Shown piece after piece: positions 25,840 to 36,472 of a stretch of DNA of 64,000 nucleotides. Each line of letters starts with the position of its first letter. Positions within the stretch are counted from its first letter, which is position 1. The notes below the pieces were generated by a model that did no database searches, was not told the origin of the DNA, and was given only the letters and a program-made list of their open reading frames with translations. Both the position numbers and the translations under genes were made by a program. The DNA lies in the NCBI RefSeq assembly GCF_002077945.1, contig NZ_LVYD01000042.1:310001-374000 (forward strand). The letters are read 5' to 3'. This DNA comes from Niastella vici (GTDB lineage Bacteria > Bacteroidota > Bacteroidia > Chitinophagales > Chitinophagaceae).

Positions 25840-27780
25840 TCACCAACCGGGGTTCTGCACCAGTTTTTTATTTCTAAGGATCTCGTCCTGATCAATGGGC
25901 CAGAAATAATCGCGCAGCTTAAAGGTCTGCGTCCATTGCACCACCGGTTTATAATAAGCGGCAGGGTCCTGCTGCTCGGTGCTCCAGCCTTTTATAGGTG
26001 CATTCAGCACAATATGGGCTTCGCGCCATCTTCTCAGGTCCCAGAAGCGTTGTCCCTCAAAAGCCAGCTCAATCAATCGTTCCTGGTGAATAATGTCGCG
26101 CAACCCCGCTTTTGTCGTGTACCGGGTGGGTTGGTTCGAAAAATTATCCCACGAATACGCTACGGTGGGCAAACCGGCCCTGTCCCTTACTGCATCGATC
26201 CAGCGGAACGTTTCGGGCCCGGGGCCGTTCACTTCATTCAACGCTTCTGCATATAACAGGTACAGATCGGCCAGCCTGATCTCGGGCCAGGGATACGGGG
26301 TTTGATTACTTCCGGTGACATTTCCGTCAGCAGCGCCGGCTGTACCCATGCTGATCAGCTTTTTTATCCAGTAACCCGTAACCGAAAAATTACTTACACC
26401 CTGCCGGGCTGCGAACTCCGCTCTTCTTGCTTTTACATAAAGCATATTGTTGATGGAATAGTTATTTACCCAATTGCCGAACCAAACGCCCCGGTCAAAA
26501 GCCAGGTCGGCATAAAAACGGGGTTCGCGGTCGAAGTGCAGCTTAACAGTTTGCTCGTTCTTTTTGATATAGAAAGTATCAGCGCTGGTTGCGGTCTTTA
26601 ATTGAAAGCGGCCGGCATAATCCCAGGTTTTATCTTCGGTTATAGGCACCCCGTTCCTGGTGTAGAACAGTTCGGCCATTTTAATGGGCGGGGCAAGTAT
26701 TCCTTTGGGGCCGCTGCCGCTCACGGCGCCACTGCCCAAAATGGGCATTGTCCAGCGTTGAAGATCGGTAGCCCGGCTCGATGTATTGGCCCAGATCACT
26801 TCGGTATTAAAATCCTTTTCTGTTACGGCCATGCGAATACTGAGCTGCGTTTTGATGGTATCATTAATGATCCAGCTTGGATTTAAAGCGGGGTTGTATC
26901 GTTGCAATGAATAAAAATTGCTTTGGCAAAATTCAATGGCTTCCTTACAGGCGGCAACAGCTGCTTCCCATTTTTTTGCATCGGCCACCGGATTTATGAG
27001 GGGAACGCCGCCGCCTTTTTCATCGGTCTTCAACCCGGTAAAATCACTGTTGCCATTAAACAACGGACTGGCAGCGGTCACCAGCACTTTTGCTTTCAGC
27101 GCCAGCACAATGGCTTTGGTGATCCTTCCCAATTCGGTTTGCTCGGTACCTACGATCTTGGCCGGCAGCGCATCGTTGGCAGCTGCTTCATCGAGCAACT
27201 GAACAATATAGCTGAAACAACTATCAACATGTTCGCGGGGCACCTGCACCTGTTCGGGTGTGCTGCCCACATCGAGATTGGTTCTTATGATGGGAATGGG
27301 GCCATACATGCGCACCAGGTAAAAATGGTAGTAGGCTTTTAAGAATGTTACTTCAGCCTTCCATCGTTCCCTTTCAATCAATTCCATATCCCTTACTTTA
27401 TCAATATTGGCCAGAAAGATGTTGCAATCGCGTAAAGCTGTAAACAGTTTTATGCCCTGGTTCTTTCCGGTCCAGAAGCTGCCATAGGGATTGCCCACAT
27501 TCTGCATCCCTCGTGCAATGTTCCAGAAGTCGGCGTCCACATCGCGTATGGGGTCCATATACCATACTTCATCACCCGCGTTAAAGGCGGGATTGTCGTC
27601 CATATCGCCATGCTTTGGCATGTAGGCATAACAGGTGAACAGGAATTTTTCGGCTGTACTGCGCTGCGTAAAGGCATTGTCAATGGTTCCCACCTGGTCA
27701 GGTACCACATCGAGGTATTTTTTGCAGGAACCTGCGCTTATTAACAACCCTAGTGCTATTGGTATTATAAGATTTTTCAT
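25840..27780 (-). CDS. SusD/RagB family glycan-binding lipoprotein (pair 2)
   Basis: The 646-residue lipoprotein has lipobox LLISAGSC with Cys19. The SusD fold is shown by FLFTCYAYMP, KAEVTFLKAYYHFYLVRMYGPIPII, IVLALKAKVLVTAASPLFNG, IRLADLYLLYAEALNEVNGP and LIELAFEGQRFWDLRRWREA, ending with FWPIDQDEILRNKKLVQNPGW. It is longer than pair 1's SusD, so the bound glycan is probably different or larger. It lies 44 bp after its susC partner and before two accessory lipoproteins, giving a susC-susD-SGBP-SGBP order. Confidence 0.93.
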   Translation of the reverse strand: MKNLIIPIALGLLISAGSCKKYLDVVPDQVGTIDNAFTQRSTAEKFLFTCYAYMPKHGDMDDNPAFNAGDEVWYMDPIRDVDADFWNIARGMQNVGNPYGSFWTGKNQGIKLFTALRDCNIFLANIDKVRDMELIERERWKAEVTFLKAYYHFYLVRMYGPIPIIRTNLDVGSTPEQVQVPREHVDSCFSYIVQLLDEAAANDALPAKIVGTEQTELGRITKAIVLALKAKVLVTAASPLFNGNSDFTGLKTDEKGGGVPLINPVADAKKWEAAVAACKEAIEFCQSNFYSLQRYNPALNPSWIINDTIKTQLSIRMAVTEKDFNTEVIWANTSSRATDLQRWTMPILGSGAVSGSGPKGILAPPIKMAELFYTRNGVPITEDKTWDYAGRFQLKTATSADTFYIKKNEQTVKLHFDREPRFYADLAFDRGVWFGNWVNNYSINNMLYVKARRAEFAARQGVSNFSVTGYWIKKLISMGTAGAADGNVTGSNQTPYPWPEIRLADLYLLYAEALNEVNGPGPETFRWIDAVRDRAGLPTVAYSWDNFSNQPTRYTTKAGLRDIIHQERLIELAFEGQRFWDLRRWREAHIVLNAPIKGWSTEQQDPAAYYKPVVQWTQTFKLRDYFWPIDQDEILRNKKLVQNPGW

Positions 27781-27824
27781 CAGTGCTTTTTAAATGTTGA
27801 ACACCGGTAAATAGTTGATGTTGG

Positions 27825-30800
27825 TTACAGGCTTACCTGTATACCCATATTGACGACCTTTTGTATGGGATAATTGAGGCCATTGCCGGCCAGTTCGATA
27901 TCCCATAGCTTAAACTGACTGAAGTTGAGCAAATTGGTGCCGTTTGCGTATACCCGCACGTTGTCGATATGGATCCTGTTGGTAAGTTTTTTAGGAAATG
28001 TAAATCCCAGCTCCACCTGCTTCAGCCGCAGAAAAGCGCCGCTTCGCATGAACCAGGTGCTTGTTTGACTATTATTTCCATTCAGTGTGGGGCTTAGGCG
28101 CGGCCATAACGCATAGAGGTTTCGGTTCTCTTCTGACCAGTGATCGTCGGCATAGGCTTTCAACAACTGGTTCTGCAAAATATATCCGGGCAGTTCATTA
28201 TCGTCATACCGGTACGAAACAAATGGCGCAGTGGCTCTTACATCTATAAAGAAAGAACGGCGGGCCGTTCCCTGGAAAAAAGTAGACACATCAAGTCCTT
28301 TGTATTTGGCCGAAACGCCAAACCCGTAAGTGATCTCCGGTGTAGTGGGAAAACCAATGGGCACCATATCCAGCTTATCCACTACCCCATCGCGGTTAAC
28401 ATCGCGGTATTTAATATCGCCGCCTTTGTAATCGCCGAAAGTTTGGGTGGGCGAATTCTTTACTTCATCATCATCTACAAACAGGCGCTCGGCTATATAC
28501 CCCCAGGGTTGTGAAATGGGCGAACCGGTCCTGTTGAGATAATACAGGTCGGGCCCATACTGCAACGATTCGTTTTTGTCGAGCCGGCTGCGTGCGTAGG
28601 TGAAATTACCACGGGCCTGAATGAGAAAGTCTTTTCCAAAATTTTGCAGGTACTCAACCGAAACATCTATTCCCCGGCCCGAAGCTTCGCCCACATTGGC
28701 CTTGGGTGCATTGTTATCGAGATTTACCTGCAAGCCCAGCGTATAGGGTATGTACGTACGCGCCATCAAAATGTTATACCGCTTTTCGGTATAATACTCG
28801 GCAACGATATCCCATTTGCCAAACAAACTCAGCTCCATGGCATAGTTGGCTTTGCGTGAAGTTTCCCAGGTAATATCGCGGTTCTCGTAGCGGTTTATAA
28901 CAATGGTATTGCGGGTATAACGGCCATCGGTACCAAAGGCGGGATTATTGGTTGTACTGTTCAGGTTCACATCACTCAGGTAATAGAACCGGTCATCGGC
29001 GCTGCCGATCTCATCATTTCCTACAAGGCCATACGTTGCCCGCAGCTTTAACTTATTGATGGCCGATTTATAGGGTTCAAAGAATTTTTCATTGCTAACA
29101 TACCAGGCCATCCCCACTGAAGGGAAAAATCCGAAACGTTCGCTTTTATAAAACCGTTCGGAACCATTATATCCGAAATTGAATTCGGCATAATACCGGC
29201 TGTCGAACGAATACGTAGCGCGGCCCGATACGCCCATGTTTCGGTAAGGCAATGATTTTTGCAGCGTTTTGGTATCACCTTCCTGTTTGCTGCGGGCGGT
29301 AACAACCAGCAATCCGCTGAGCCCGTGTTTATCAATGGTACGGGTATAGTTAGCGGCGCCTTCAAAATAAAAATTGGAGGTCACGGTTTTATCACCCCCC
29401 TGCGGAGCGCCCAAATAATCGGTTCCTCCCTGCGGCACAACACCAGTGCCCACCTGGTCGGGATTGATGACCGTTAACTGGTAGGTATTGGCATATTTAT
29501 CATAACCGGCTGCCGCATAATAAAACGGATTGTACTTGCGCGATACATCAAAATAAGAAGACCGGTTGATATTGGTGAACGCCCGTACTGCAAGACCCGG
29601 CGTAACAAAGGAAAGGTCCTGCTTTACTTCAAACTGGGCGCTCATCAACGATTTGTTATAGTCTTTATAGCCAGAGACCATGTCTGCATAAGGGTTCACA
29701 TAATTTCCCTTATCGTAATTGCCAAACATGATATGGTTCACAAACTGGTGCGCTGAATCAACGGGATACCAGGCTGGAAATAATACGGGGCTGGTGCGCA
29801 TTACTTTTTTATACAAACCCGAACCACCATCAATGGGACCGTTATAATCATCGAAGGTGCCATACAGGCGCACCATTACATCGGTTGTACGGGTAACCTT
29901 CAACCCTACGTTCGAGCGCAGGTTATAGGTTTTGAGGTTGATGTTGTTATTGAAATTGTTGCGCTTATCAACCCGTAAAACACCATTATCCTGGGTGAAG
30001 GAACCTGCCAGAAAATAGTTCACGATCTGTCCGCCACCGCTTACACTGAAGTTACCGCGGCGATTGGATGCCTGGTTCCTGAATAACATGTTCATCCAGT
30101 CAACTGCCGGGAACATCTCCTTATTTACACCGAGTTCGGTATAATCGATCTTGCTTTGTGAATAAGGCAGCGGCGCAAGCGGGTTCCGGGTCAATACCGA
30201 TTCCTGGTGCTGTTTCAAATAAGTGACGGGGTCAGCCAGCTTTACGGTTTGGGTAGGTTTTGAAATGGAGTTTTCGAACCGCACATACACTTTTGCCTTA
30301 CCCTGCTTGCCTTCCTTGGTAGTTATAAGTATAACTCCATTGGCCCCACGCGCTCCATATAAAGCGCTGGCCGTTGCATCTTTCATAATAGAAAAGCTGG
30401 CAATGTCATCGGGCTGAATGCGGGCCAGGTCGGTTGCCGTGTATTCGACCCCATCAACAAGAATAAGCGGCGATGTTTTGTACCCAAATGTGGTTACGCC
30501 ACGTATGAAGAATGAAGCATTGTCCTGCCCGGGCTCGCCGGTTGTTTGATAAGCAATAATACCGGCCATCCTTCCGGCCAGGGCCGTTGTGAGATTACTG
30601 GAAGGAACTTTTAATTCTTCAGGACTGATGGTGGTAACAGAACCAACGATGTCCCGTTTCTTTTGTTTTCCATAGGCAACCACCACTACATCATTCAATG
30701 AGTTGGAGGCACGCTTTAACTGAACATTGATGATCTCCTTTCCTTTCACCGGTATTTCCTGGTTATCGTAACCAACCATGGAAAATACCAGTGTAACATT

Positions 30801-31091
30801 CCCATCGGGGACCGACAAAAGATATTTGCCGTTGAGATCGGTGGTGGTTCCAATGCCAGGCTGGTTTTTTACAAAGACCGAAACACCTGGCATTGCGCCG
30901 GCCGAATCGGTAACAGTTCCCCTTACTTCACTGGTATAATAAGTAGTGGGGCCTGAATTAAGATGTGCAATGGGTGGGCTCGAAAAAGCTGTGTACACTG
31001 TAGGTTGTTGTGCATAAGCGCCATACAAGGTGAATAACTGACAGCAAAAAGCTGCAAGCCACCTGGTTGGGGCGGGGCAAGTCGGTTTCAT
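27825..31091 (-). CDS. SusC/RagA TonB-dependent outer membrane transporter (pair 2)
   Basis: The protein has 1088 residues from ATG 31091 (MKPTCPAPTRWLAAFCC, signal peptide); an in-frame ATG at 31148 adds 19 residues of no signal character. A carboxypeptidase-like domain (EVRGTVTDSAGAMPGVSVFV, then GIGTTTDLNGKYLLSV) is followed by a plug (DVVVVAYGKQKKRDIVGSV; ATASALYGARGANGVILITT) and a large barrel. It should import glycan fragments with its SusD. The divergent hybrid sensor kinase starts 305 bp away, the usual place of a PUL regulator, so this is probably the first gene of the induced operon. Confidence 0.94.
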   Translation of the reverse strand: MKPTCPAPTRWLAAFCCQLFTLYGAYAQQPTVYTAFSSPPIAHLNSGPTTYYTSEVRGTVTDSAGAMPGVSVFVKNQPGIGTTTDLNGKYLLSVPDGNVTLVFSMVGYDNQEIPVKGKEIINVQLKRASNSLNDVVVVAYGKQKKRDIVGSVTTISPEELKVPSSNLTTALAGRMAGIIAYQTTGEPGQDNASFFIRGVTTFGYKTSPLILVDGVEYTATDLARIQPDDIASFSIMKDATASALYGARGANGVILITTKEGKQGKAKVYVRFENSISKPTQTVKLADPVTYLKQHQESVLTRNPLAPLPYSQSKIDYTELGVNKEMFPAVDWMNMLFRNQASNRRGNFSVSGGGQIVNYFLAGSFTQDNGVLRVDKRNNFNNNINLKTYNLRSNVGLKVTRTTDVMVRLYGTFDDYNGPIDGGSGLYKKVMRTSPVLFPAWYPVDSAHQFVNHIMFGNYDKGNYVNPYADMVSGYKDYNKSLMSAQFEVKQDLSFVTPGLAVRAFTNINRSSYFDVSRKYNPFYYAAAGYDKYANTYQLTVINPDQVGTGVVPQGGTDYLGAPQGGDKTVTSNFYFEGAANYTRTIDKHGLSGLLVVTARSKQEGDTKTLQKSLPYRNMGVSGRATYSFDSRYYAEFNFGYNGSERFYKSERFGFFPSVGMAWYVSNEKFFEPYKSAINKLKLRATYGLVGNDEIGSADDRFYYLSDVNLNSTTNNPAFGTDGRYTRNTIVINRYENRDITWETSRKANYAMELSLFGKWDIVAEYYTEKRYNILMARTYIPYTLGLQVNLDNNAPKANVGEASGRGIDVSVEYLQNFGKDFLIQARGNFTYARSRLDKNESLQYGPDLYYLNRTGSPISQPWGYIAERLFVDDDEVKNSPTQTFGDYKGGDIKYRDVNRDGVVDKLDMVPIGFPTTPEITYGFGVSAKYKGLDVSTFFQGTARRSFFIDVRATAPFVSYRYDDNELPGYILQNQLLKAYADDHWSEENRNLYALWPRLSPTLNGNNSQTSTWFMRSGAFLRLKQVELGFTFPKKLTNRIHIDNVRVYANGTNLLNFSQFKLWDIELAGNGLNYPIQKVVNMGIQVSL

Positions 31092-31396
31092 AATCGTTAG
31101 TTTGGTAGCAGGGTCTTTAAACATTACCAAATTAGCAACTACCATCACTAACCGGAGTCCTTAAATTAGCATTATATTAAACTATCTTACCAACAGATCA
31201 ATGTGCGTGAATGCTGAATGGTGCTCTTTTTCAAACTATACAAGTTTACCTGTATTCCATCGCATGCATTTCCTTATTTATTGTAAATCAAACACAGCAT
31301 GCGCATAAACCCAGGCCCCGCATACGTTTCATGAAACCGGCATTCCCGGATTATGAACTCAATATAAAGCTGGCCAACCCTGGAGACTGATCCGAT
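31092..31396. promoter_or_regulatory. Divergent control region, susC pair 2 / hybrid kinase
   Basis: This 305-bp gap must hold the promoters of both divergent genes. It is AT-rich near susC, with TTAATATAATG-like strings on the minus strand. I could not find a convincing TTTG/TAnnTTTG pair with proper spacing, a clear inverted-repeat operator or a riboswitch. Confidence 0.45.
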
Positions 31397-34300
31397 ATGA
31401 AAGCAATAGTTTGGTTGTTTGTCTTGTTCCTGTGTTGCAATTGTTTTGTTGCCCATTCGCAACAGCAACAATTACGGTTTGAGCATCTGGGCATAAATGA
31501 TGGACTTTCTCAAAGCAATGTGACCTGCATTTTGCAAGACAGCAAGGGCTTTATGTGGTTCGGCACAAAGGATGGCATCAATACCTACGATGGCTATCAA
31601 TTCACTGTATATAAGAACAATGCCACTGACAGCAACAGCCTAAGCCATAATTTCATCAAAAATATTATTGAAGACGACAAAGGCAATCTTTGGATTGCCA
31701 CCTGGGGCGGCGGCGTTGACCGGTTCGACCGGAACAGAAAAAAATTCACCCATTACAAGTACCAGGCAAACAACGCCAACAGCATCGCCGATAATTTTAT
31801 CACTTCCCTGCAGTTTTCCCCCGATGGTATTTTATGGATTGGCACCCAAAACAGCGGACTCAACCGGCTTGATACCAAAACCGGTTTGATCACCAGGTAT
31901 GTTTTCAATGGCAATGACCCCAATAGCATCAGTGATAATTTTGTAACAACGATCTATGAAGACAGCCGCAACCGCTTATGGGTGGGCACTTTGCGCAACG
32001 GACTGAACCTGTTCAACAGAAAGACAGGCGTGTTCACCCGGTTCCGCCAAAACCAAAATGACGCGCATTCATTAGGGAGCAACGCAGTGGTGCGGCTTTT
32101 TGAAGACAGCCGCCATCGCTTGTGGATCGGCACCATGGGCGGGCTCGATGTAATGGAGAATGACCTGGCCCGGTTCCGCCATTTTAAAAATGACCCGGCC
32201 AACAGCAACAGCTTACCTATTAATGTGGTATTCGCCCTGGCCGAAGATGATGCACATAATATCTGGATTGGAACAGAGAATGGCGGACTGAGCATCCTCA
32301 ACCCCGAGACCAGCGTTTTCTCTACTTATACGCAGGATGATATCGATGACCGCAGCCTTACCAATAATTCCATTTATTCGGTTTACCGCGACCGGCAGGG
32401 AAATATGTGGGTAGGTACTTACAACGGCGGCATCAATTTACACAGCAAAGGATTTAACTTATTCGTTCACTACCGCCATAGCAGTATGCCCAACAGTCTT
32501 AGCCATAACAAGCTGCTTGGCATTTGCGAAAGCACCGGCGGCGATATCTGGTTAGGGACCGACGGCGGTGGGTTGAACCGGTTCAACCCACGCACAAAAC
32601 AATTCACCCGGTTCGAACACCAGACCGGAAAGGCAAACAGCATTTGCGGCAATGTGATCATCAGCCTTTATGGCGATAAGGATCACAATGTATGGATGGG
32701 CACTTACGGCGAAGGCATTACGGTTTTCAATGAAAAGAACAATACCTACAAATACCTGAAACATGAAGCCAGCAATGCCAATTGTTTGGCCGGAAACAAT
32801 GTATGCGCCATTTTTCAGGATGCCGATAAGGAGATGTGGATCGGCACTTATGGCAATGGGGTTGACAAATACAATATTAAAACCGGTAAATTCACCAACT
32901 ACCGCTTTGACAGTACCAACAGGAACAGCGTCAGCAATGACCGCATTGTAAACATTCTCCAGGATAGCAGGGGTTATATCTGGGTCGGTACTTTTGAAGG
33001 CGGCATTAACCGCTTCGACAAAAAAACAGGTCTGTTCACCCGTTTTACCCATAACGACAACAGCAGGAGCATCAGCAGCGATCAGATCACGTACATCTAT
33101 GAAGACCGGTATAAAAATGTGTGGATAGGCACCCATTTCGGATTGAACTGTTATACCCCATCTACCAACCAATTCACGGTGTATACCATGCGCGATGGAT
33201 TGCCCGGCAATATCATCGAAGGCATTGCCGAAGACAACAAAGGAAATTTATGGTTGAGCACCAACTATGGCATCTGCCGGTTTAATCCCATTACCAGGGC
33301 CTGTAAAAAGTTTTCTGTGGCCGATGGGTTGCAATCGAATGAATTTACCGGAACTTCTGTGCTGAAAAGCCGCTCGGGCCATATCTATTTTGGGGGCGTA
33401 AACGGCTTTAATGAATTTTACCCCGACAATATTCACCCTGAAGTATATGATGCGCCATTGATCTTTACCGGCTTTCAGATCTTTAATAAAGAAGTGCCGG
33501 TGGCCGATGAGCACAACCCAAAATCACCGCTCACCCAGCCGGTGAGCGAAACAAAAGCGATTACGCTTCCCTATTCAAGCTCTGTGATCTCATTTGATTT
33601 TGTATCCCTGAATTACACCAGCAAAGACAAAAAACAATATGCTTACCGCCTGAAGGGATTTGATAAGAACTGGAATTTTGTAGGCACGCGGCATTCGGCA
33701 ACATATACCAACCTTGATCCCGGAAAATATGTACTGGAAGTAAAAGGATTGAATAGTGAAGGGGAATGGAGCAGTAAGTCCACTTCCATTCAGCTAACTA
33801 TTTTGCCACCGTTCTGGCTTACACTGTGGTTTAAACTATTATGCGTCATCGGCGCTGCCGCCTTCATTTTGATGGTTTACAAGTACCGCGTACGCCGCAT
33901 TCAGGCACACAACGCGGCGTTGGAAGTACAGGTGCAGGAACGCACCAGGCAGCTGGCCCAGTCAATTAATGAAGAACGCAGCGCCCGGCAGGATGCAGAG
34001 AAAGCCCATGCCGAAGCAGAAAAAGCCAATAAAGCCAAGAGTATTTTCCTGGCTACTATGAGCCATGAAATACGTACACCCATGAACGGGGTAATTGGTA
34101 TGGCGTCGCTGCTGGGGCAAACCCCGCTCAACGACGAACAGCGGTCGTATACCGAAACCATTAAAACCTGTGGCGAGAACCTGCTTACCGTTATCAATGA
34201 TATTCTTGATTTCTCGAAAATAGAATCAGGGAAACTGGAACTGGAAGAAAAAGAATTTGACCTTCGTACCTGTATAGAAGAAGTGCTCGACATGTTTGCG

Positions 34301-35593
34301 CCCAAGGCAGCACAAATAGGGCTCGATCTTGTTTATCAGATAGAATGCAATGTGCCTTACCGCATCACCGGCGACAGTTCCCGCCTTCGCCAGATACTGA
34401 TCAACCTGGTGGGCAATGCCATTAAATTCACGCATACCGGTGAAGTGTTTGTACGAGTATACCTGATGGATAATCGTACAACCGATACCGTACGATTAGG
34501 GTTTGAAGTGCGCGATACCGGTATTGGCATACCGGAAGATAAGCTCGAACGCCTGTTCAAAGCCTTTTCGCAGGTTGACTCTTCTACCACCCGCAAATAT
34601 GGCGGCACCGGTTTGGGTCTTGTCATTTGCGAAAAGCTCATTAAACTGATGAGCGGTTATATTGAAGTGGAAAGTAAACCCGGCCAGGGCTCTGTATTCG
34701 CATTTGCCATTACCACAAAAACGGCCAGCCAGGACGTACCCAATGAAACCATTATGAACCTGGGCGATGTGGAAGGGAAACGCTTACTGGTTGTTGACGA
34801 CAACGCTACCAACAGAAAGATACTTAAGGTGCAACTGGAACAATGGAAACTGCACCCGGTAATGGCCGCTTCGGGCAACCAGGCGCTTGAATTACTGAGC
34901 AGCGGTGTGGTGTTCGACCTGGTGCTAACCGACATGCACATGCCCGAAATGACCGGCATCGAGCTCGCCGGGCACATACGTTCGCGCTTTCCTCAGCTGC
35001 CTGTTATGTTGTTAAGTTCTGTAGGCGATGAGCTAAGCAGGGAACAGCGCAACCTGTTCAGTTTTGTTTTAACCAAGCCCATCAAACAACAGATATTGTG
35101 CAAACATATTCTCAGCACATTCAGTAAAACCGCCAGCGTGGTGATAGAAAAAGAAACTACTGATCAGCAATTATTACAGGCGGAGTTTGCAGAACAATAT
35201 CCATTGCAATTATTACTGGCCGAAGACAATCCATTTAACCAGGCGGTGGCCACAGCCATTCTGAATAAGCTGGGTTATCAATTCGACCTGGCCGAGAACG
35301 GCGAACAGGTGCTCGGGAAACTGCAACAAAAAACTTATGATATTATATTGATGGATGTGCAAATGCCTGAAATGGATGGACTGGAAGCTACCCGCCTCAT
35401 CAGGAAAACGCATACAGGCCAGCAACCCGTGATCGTTGCCATGACGGCAAATGCGATGCAGGAAGACAGGGAAGATTGCCTGCAGGCCGGTATGAACGAT
35501 TATTTAAGCAAACCGGTGAACCCCGACGACCTGGTGCTGATGCTGAAAAAATGGGGCACAAAAGCTTTACATGCGCTGCAGGACCGGGCGTGA
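31397..35593 (+). CDS. Hybrid two-component sensor kinase with periplasmic propeller and two receiver domains
   Basis: The 1398-residue protein has a signal peptide, then two periplasmic propeller blocks built from about a dozen Reg_prop repeats (pattern IxEDxxGNLWIGTxxGGLNRFD, about 30-690). A Y_Y_Y domain (about 690-800) and one TM helix (about 805-830) follow. HisKA carries [10 protein letters not shown] with phospho-His890, and HATPase_c has N, G1 and G2 boxes ([24 protein letters not shown]). Two receivers follow with Asp1179 (LTDMHMPEM) and Asp1320 (LMDVQMPEM). Unlike classical PUL hybrid regulators, it has no C-terminal AraC-type HTH. It probably senses a glycan fragment and controls susCD pair 2, through an unknown output protein. 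Confidence 0.92.
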   Translation: MKAIVWLFVLFLCCNCFVAHSQQQQLRFEHLGINDGLSQSNVTCILQDSKGFMWFGTKDGINTYDGYQFTVYKNNATDSNSLSHNFIKNIIEDDKGNLWIATWGGGVDRFDRNRKKFTHYKYQANNANSIADNFITSLQFSPDGILWIGTQNSGLNRLDTKTGLITRYVFNGNDPNSISDNFVTTIYEDSRNRLWVGTLRNGLNLFNRKTGVFTRFRQNQNDAHSLGSNAVVRLFEDSRHRLWIGTMGGLDVMENDLARFRHFKNDPANSNSLPINVVFALAEDDAHNIWIGTENGGLSILNPETSVFSTYTQDDIDDRSLTNNSIYSVYRDRQGNMWVGTYNGGINLHSKGFNLFVHYRHSSMPNSLSHNKLLGICESTGGDIWLGTDGGGLNRFNPRTKQFTRFEHQTGKANSICGNVIISLYGDKDHNVWMGTYGEGITVFNEKNNTYKYLKHEASNANCLAGNNVCAIFQDADKEMWIGTYGNGVDKYNIKTGKFTNYRFDSTNRNSVSNDRIVNILQDSRGYIWVGTFEGGINRFDKKTGLFTRFTHNDNSRSISSDQITYIYEDRYKNVWIGTHFGLNCYTPSTNQFTVYTMRDGLPGNIIEGIAEDNKGNLWLSTNYGICRFNPITRACKKFSVADGLQSNEFTGTSVLKSRSGHIYFGGVNGFNEFYPDNIHPEVYDAPLIFTGFQIFNKEVPVADEHNPKSPLTQPVSETKAITLPYSSSVISFDFVSLNYTSKDKKQYAYRLKGFDKNWNFVGTRHSATYTNLDPGKYVLEVKGLNSEGEWSSKSTSIQLTILPPFWLTLWFKLLCVIGAAAFILMVYKYRVRRIQAHNAALEVQVQERTRQLAQSINEERSARQDAEKAHAEAEKANKAKSIFLATMSHEIRTPMNGVIGMASLLGQTPLNDEQRSYTETIKTCGENLLTVINDILDFSKIESGKLELEEKEFDLRTCIEEVLDMFAPKAAQIGLDLVYQIECNVPYRITGDSSRLRQILINLVGNAIKFTHTGEVFVRVYLMDNRTTDTVRLGFEVRDTGIGIPEDKLERLFKAFSQVDSSTTRKYGGTGLGLVICEKLIKLMSGYIEVESKPGQGSVFAFAITTKTASQDVPNETIMNLGDVEGKRLLVVDDNATNRKILKVQLEQWKLHPVMAASGNQALELLSSGVVFDLVLTDMHMPEMTGIELAGHIRSRFPQLPVMLLSSVGDELSREQRNLFSFVLTKPIKQQILCKHILSTFSKTASVVIEKETTDQQLLQAEFAEQYPLQLLLAEDNPFNQAVATAILNKLGYQFDLAENGEQVLGKLQQKTYDIILMDVQMPEMDGLEATRLIRKTHTGQQPVIVAMTANAMQEDREDCLQAGMNDYLSKPVNPDDLVLMLKKWGTKALHALQDRA

Positions 35594-35595
35594 TG

Positions 35596-35702
35596 CTGGT
35601 CAATGGTGAATGGTCAATGGTGAATAGCTCGCGATATTTGAAATTAATAACTGATCCTGCGCCGCCAAAATTTATTGCCCATTGCCCATTGACCATTGAC
35701 CA
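35596..35702. repeat. Imperfect long inverted repeat of GTCAATGG units
   Basis: The left arm (35596-35626) is made of CTGGTCAATGGTGAAT twice; the right arm (35671-35702) is the approximate complement made of ATTGCCC/ATTGACC units. They flank 44 bp just after the hybrid kinase stop. Such arms fold into a long stem in RNA from either strand and could end or stabilise the kinase transcript. Confidence 0.55.
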
Positions 35703-35709
35703 AATACGA

Positions 35710-35739
35710 AGGGCCATCCCGGCGAACCAGGACAGCCCT
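35710..35739 (-). terminator. Stable tetraloop hairpin
   Basis: On the minus strand AGGGCTGTCCTGG-TTCG-CCGGGATGGCCCT pairs along all 13 positions when G-U pairs are allowed. On the plus strand two C-A clashes appear, so the RNA is probably minus-sense. A GG-UUCG-CC end is very stable. It lies 146 bp downstream of the minus-strand HTH gene. There is no T-run directly after it, so it may be an RNA-stability structure rather than a terminator. Confidence 0.45.
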
Positions 35740-35885
35740 CATACCCCTCCGGGCTACTAATCATTTATGGACATGGGAGGAGTTGTACATTGACCGCCGA
35801 AGCCGCCAGCCGCGGAGAATCCGGCGAGAGCTTGGATAAGGCATGGCAGAACAGGATAACCGGTTACAGGTCTAAGATAACCCGG

Positions 35886-36167
35886 TCAAGGTTTTTTTTT
35901 ACCCCTTTTGTCATTACCGAAATGTTGCGTGTGCGCTAACGTAAAGATCGCCTTATAGTCTACATCCAACAGATCACTGATCTTGTACAATTCAGCTAAC
36001 GTAAACTGATCAACGTTGGTGATCAATCGCGTCATCCGGTTATTGTTAGTACCCAGGTCGTGAGCCATAATAGTTTTTGGAACATGGGTAAAGATTTCCT
36101 TAAATTCGGTTATGTGTCTCCCCTCAATCAAAAATTTTACAGCTTTATATCGTGGATCTCTTTCCAT
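35886..36167 (-). CDS. Small helix-turn-helix (XRE-like) protein
   Basis: This 93-residue basic protein has a segment ITEFKEIFTHVPKTIMAHDLG-x-NNNRMTRLI followed by FTLAELYKISDLLDVDY. It looks like the four-helix core of XRE-type DNA-binding domains, with the recognition helix around TNNNRMTRLITN. The tail is lysine-rich (DKRGKKKP). It is divergent from the umuD'C operon, with 305 bp between the starts, so it could regulate that operon through the paired AGTA-N6-TACT sites. That link is inference. The family is not certain, and no ligand or protease domain is present. Confidence 0.55.
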   Translation of the reverse strand: MERDPRYKAVKFLIEGRHITEFKEIFTHVPKTIMAHDLGTNNNRMTRLITNVDQFTLAELYKISDLLDVDYKAIFTLAHTQHFGNDKRGKKKP

Positions 36168-36413
36168 TTACCAAAGAAAAAAAACAAATTCAATTGAAAT
36201 TGCATAAAGGATGGTTTGTACTTTCTTTGTTATAACATGAACTTTTTTCGGTTGCGGTCATAACTAATTTCATTACGATCGGTACAGTGATCATCCCCTC
36301 ATTAACTGTTACAAAAACCGCTCAGCACCTGCATTTTATCAGTATCATTCCCCTGTCTGCCGTTGTAAGAACCGGAAGCGGATCACTCATTTCAAAAAGT
36401 TATCCACTAAATT

Positions 36414-36454
36414 TATTAGTACAAATCTACTAATATTCTTAGTATTCTCGTACT
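36414..36454 (+). promoter_or_regulatory. Tandem palindromic operator before umuD'C
   Basis: Two sites share TTAGTA-N6-TACT with the same spacing. Site 1 is TATTAGTA (36414-36421)-CAAATC-TACTAATA (36428-36435), a perfect 8-bp inverted repeat. Site 2 is AGTA (36441-36444)-TTCTCG-TACT (36451-36454). Their starts are 23 bp apart, about two helical turns, and they end 18 bp before the umuD' ATG. This is the form expected for a dimeric repressor that holds the SOS operon off. Confidence 0.6.
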
Positions 36455-36472
36455 GCAATCAAACAAATAATT

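Noticed and set aside
31274-31471. Minus-strand 65-codon frame over the sensor kinase start
   Set aside because: It overlaps the signal peptide of a well-supported gene and has no protein-like features of its own.
35740-35885. Possible riboswitch or small RNA after the HTH gene
   Set aside because: Apart from the tetraloop hairpin, no conserved riboswitch core or T-run could be seen.
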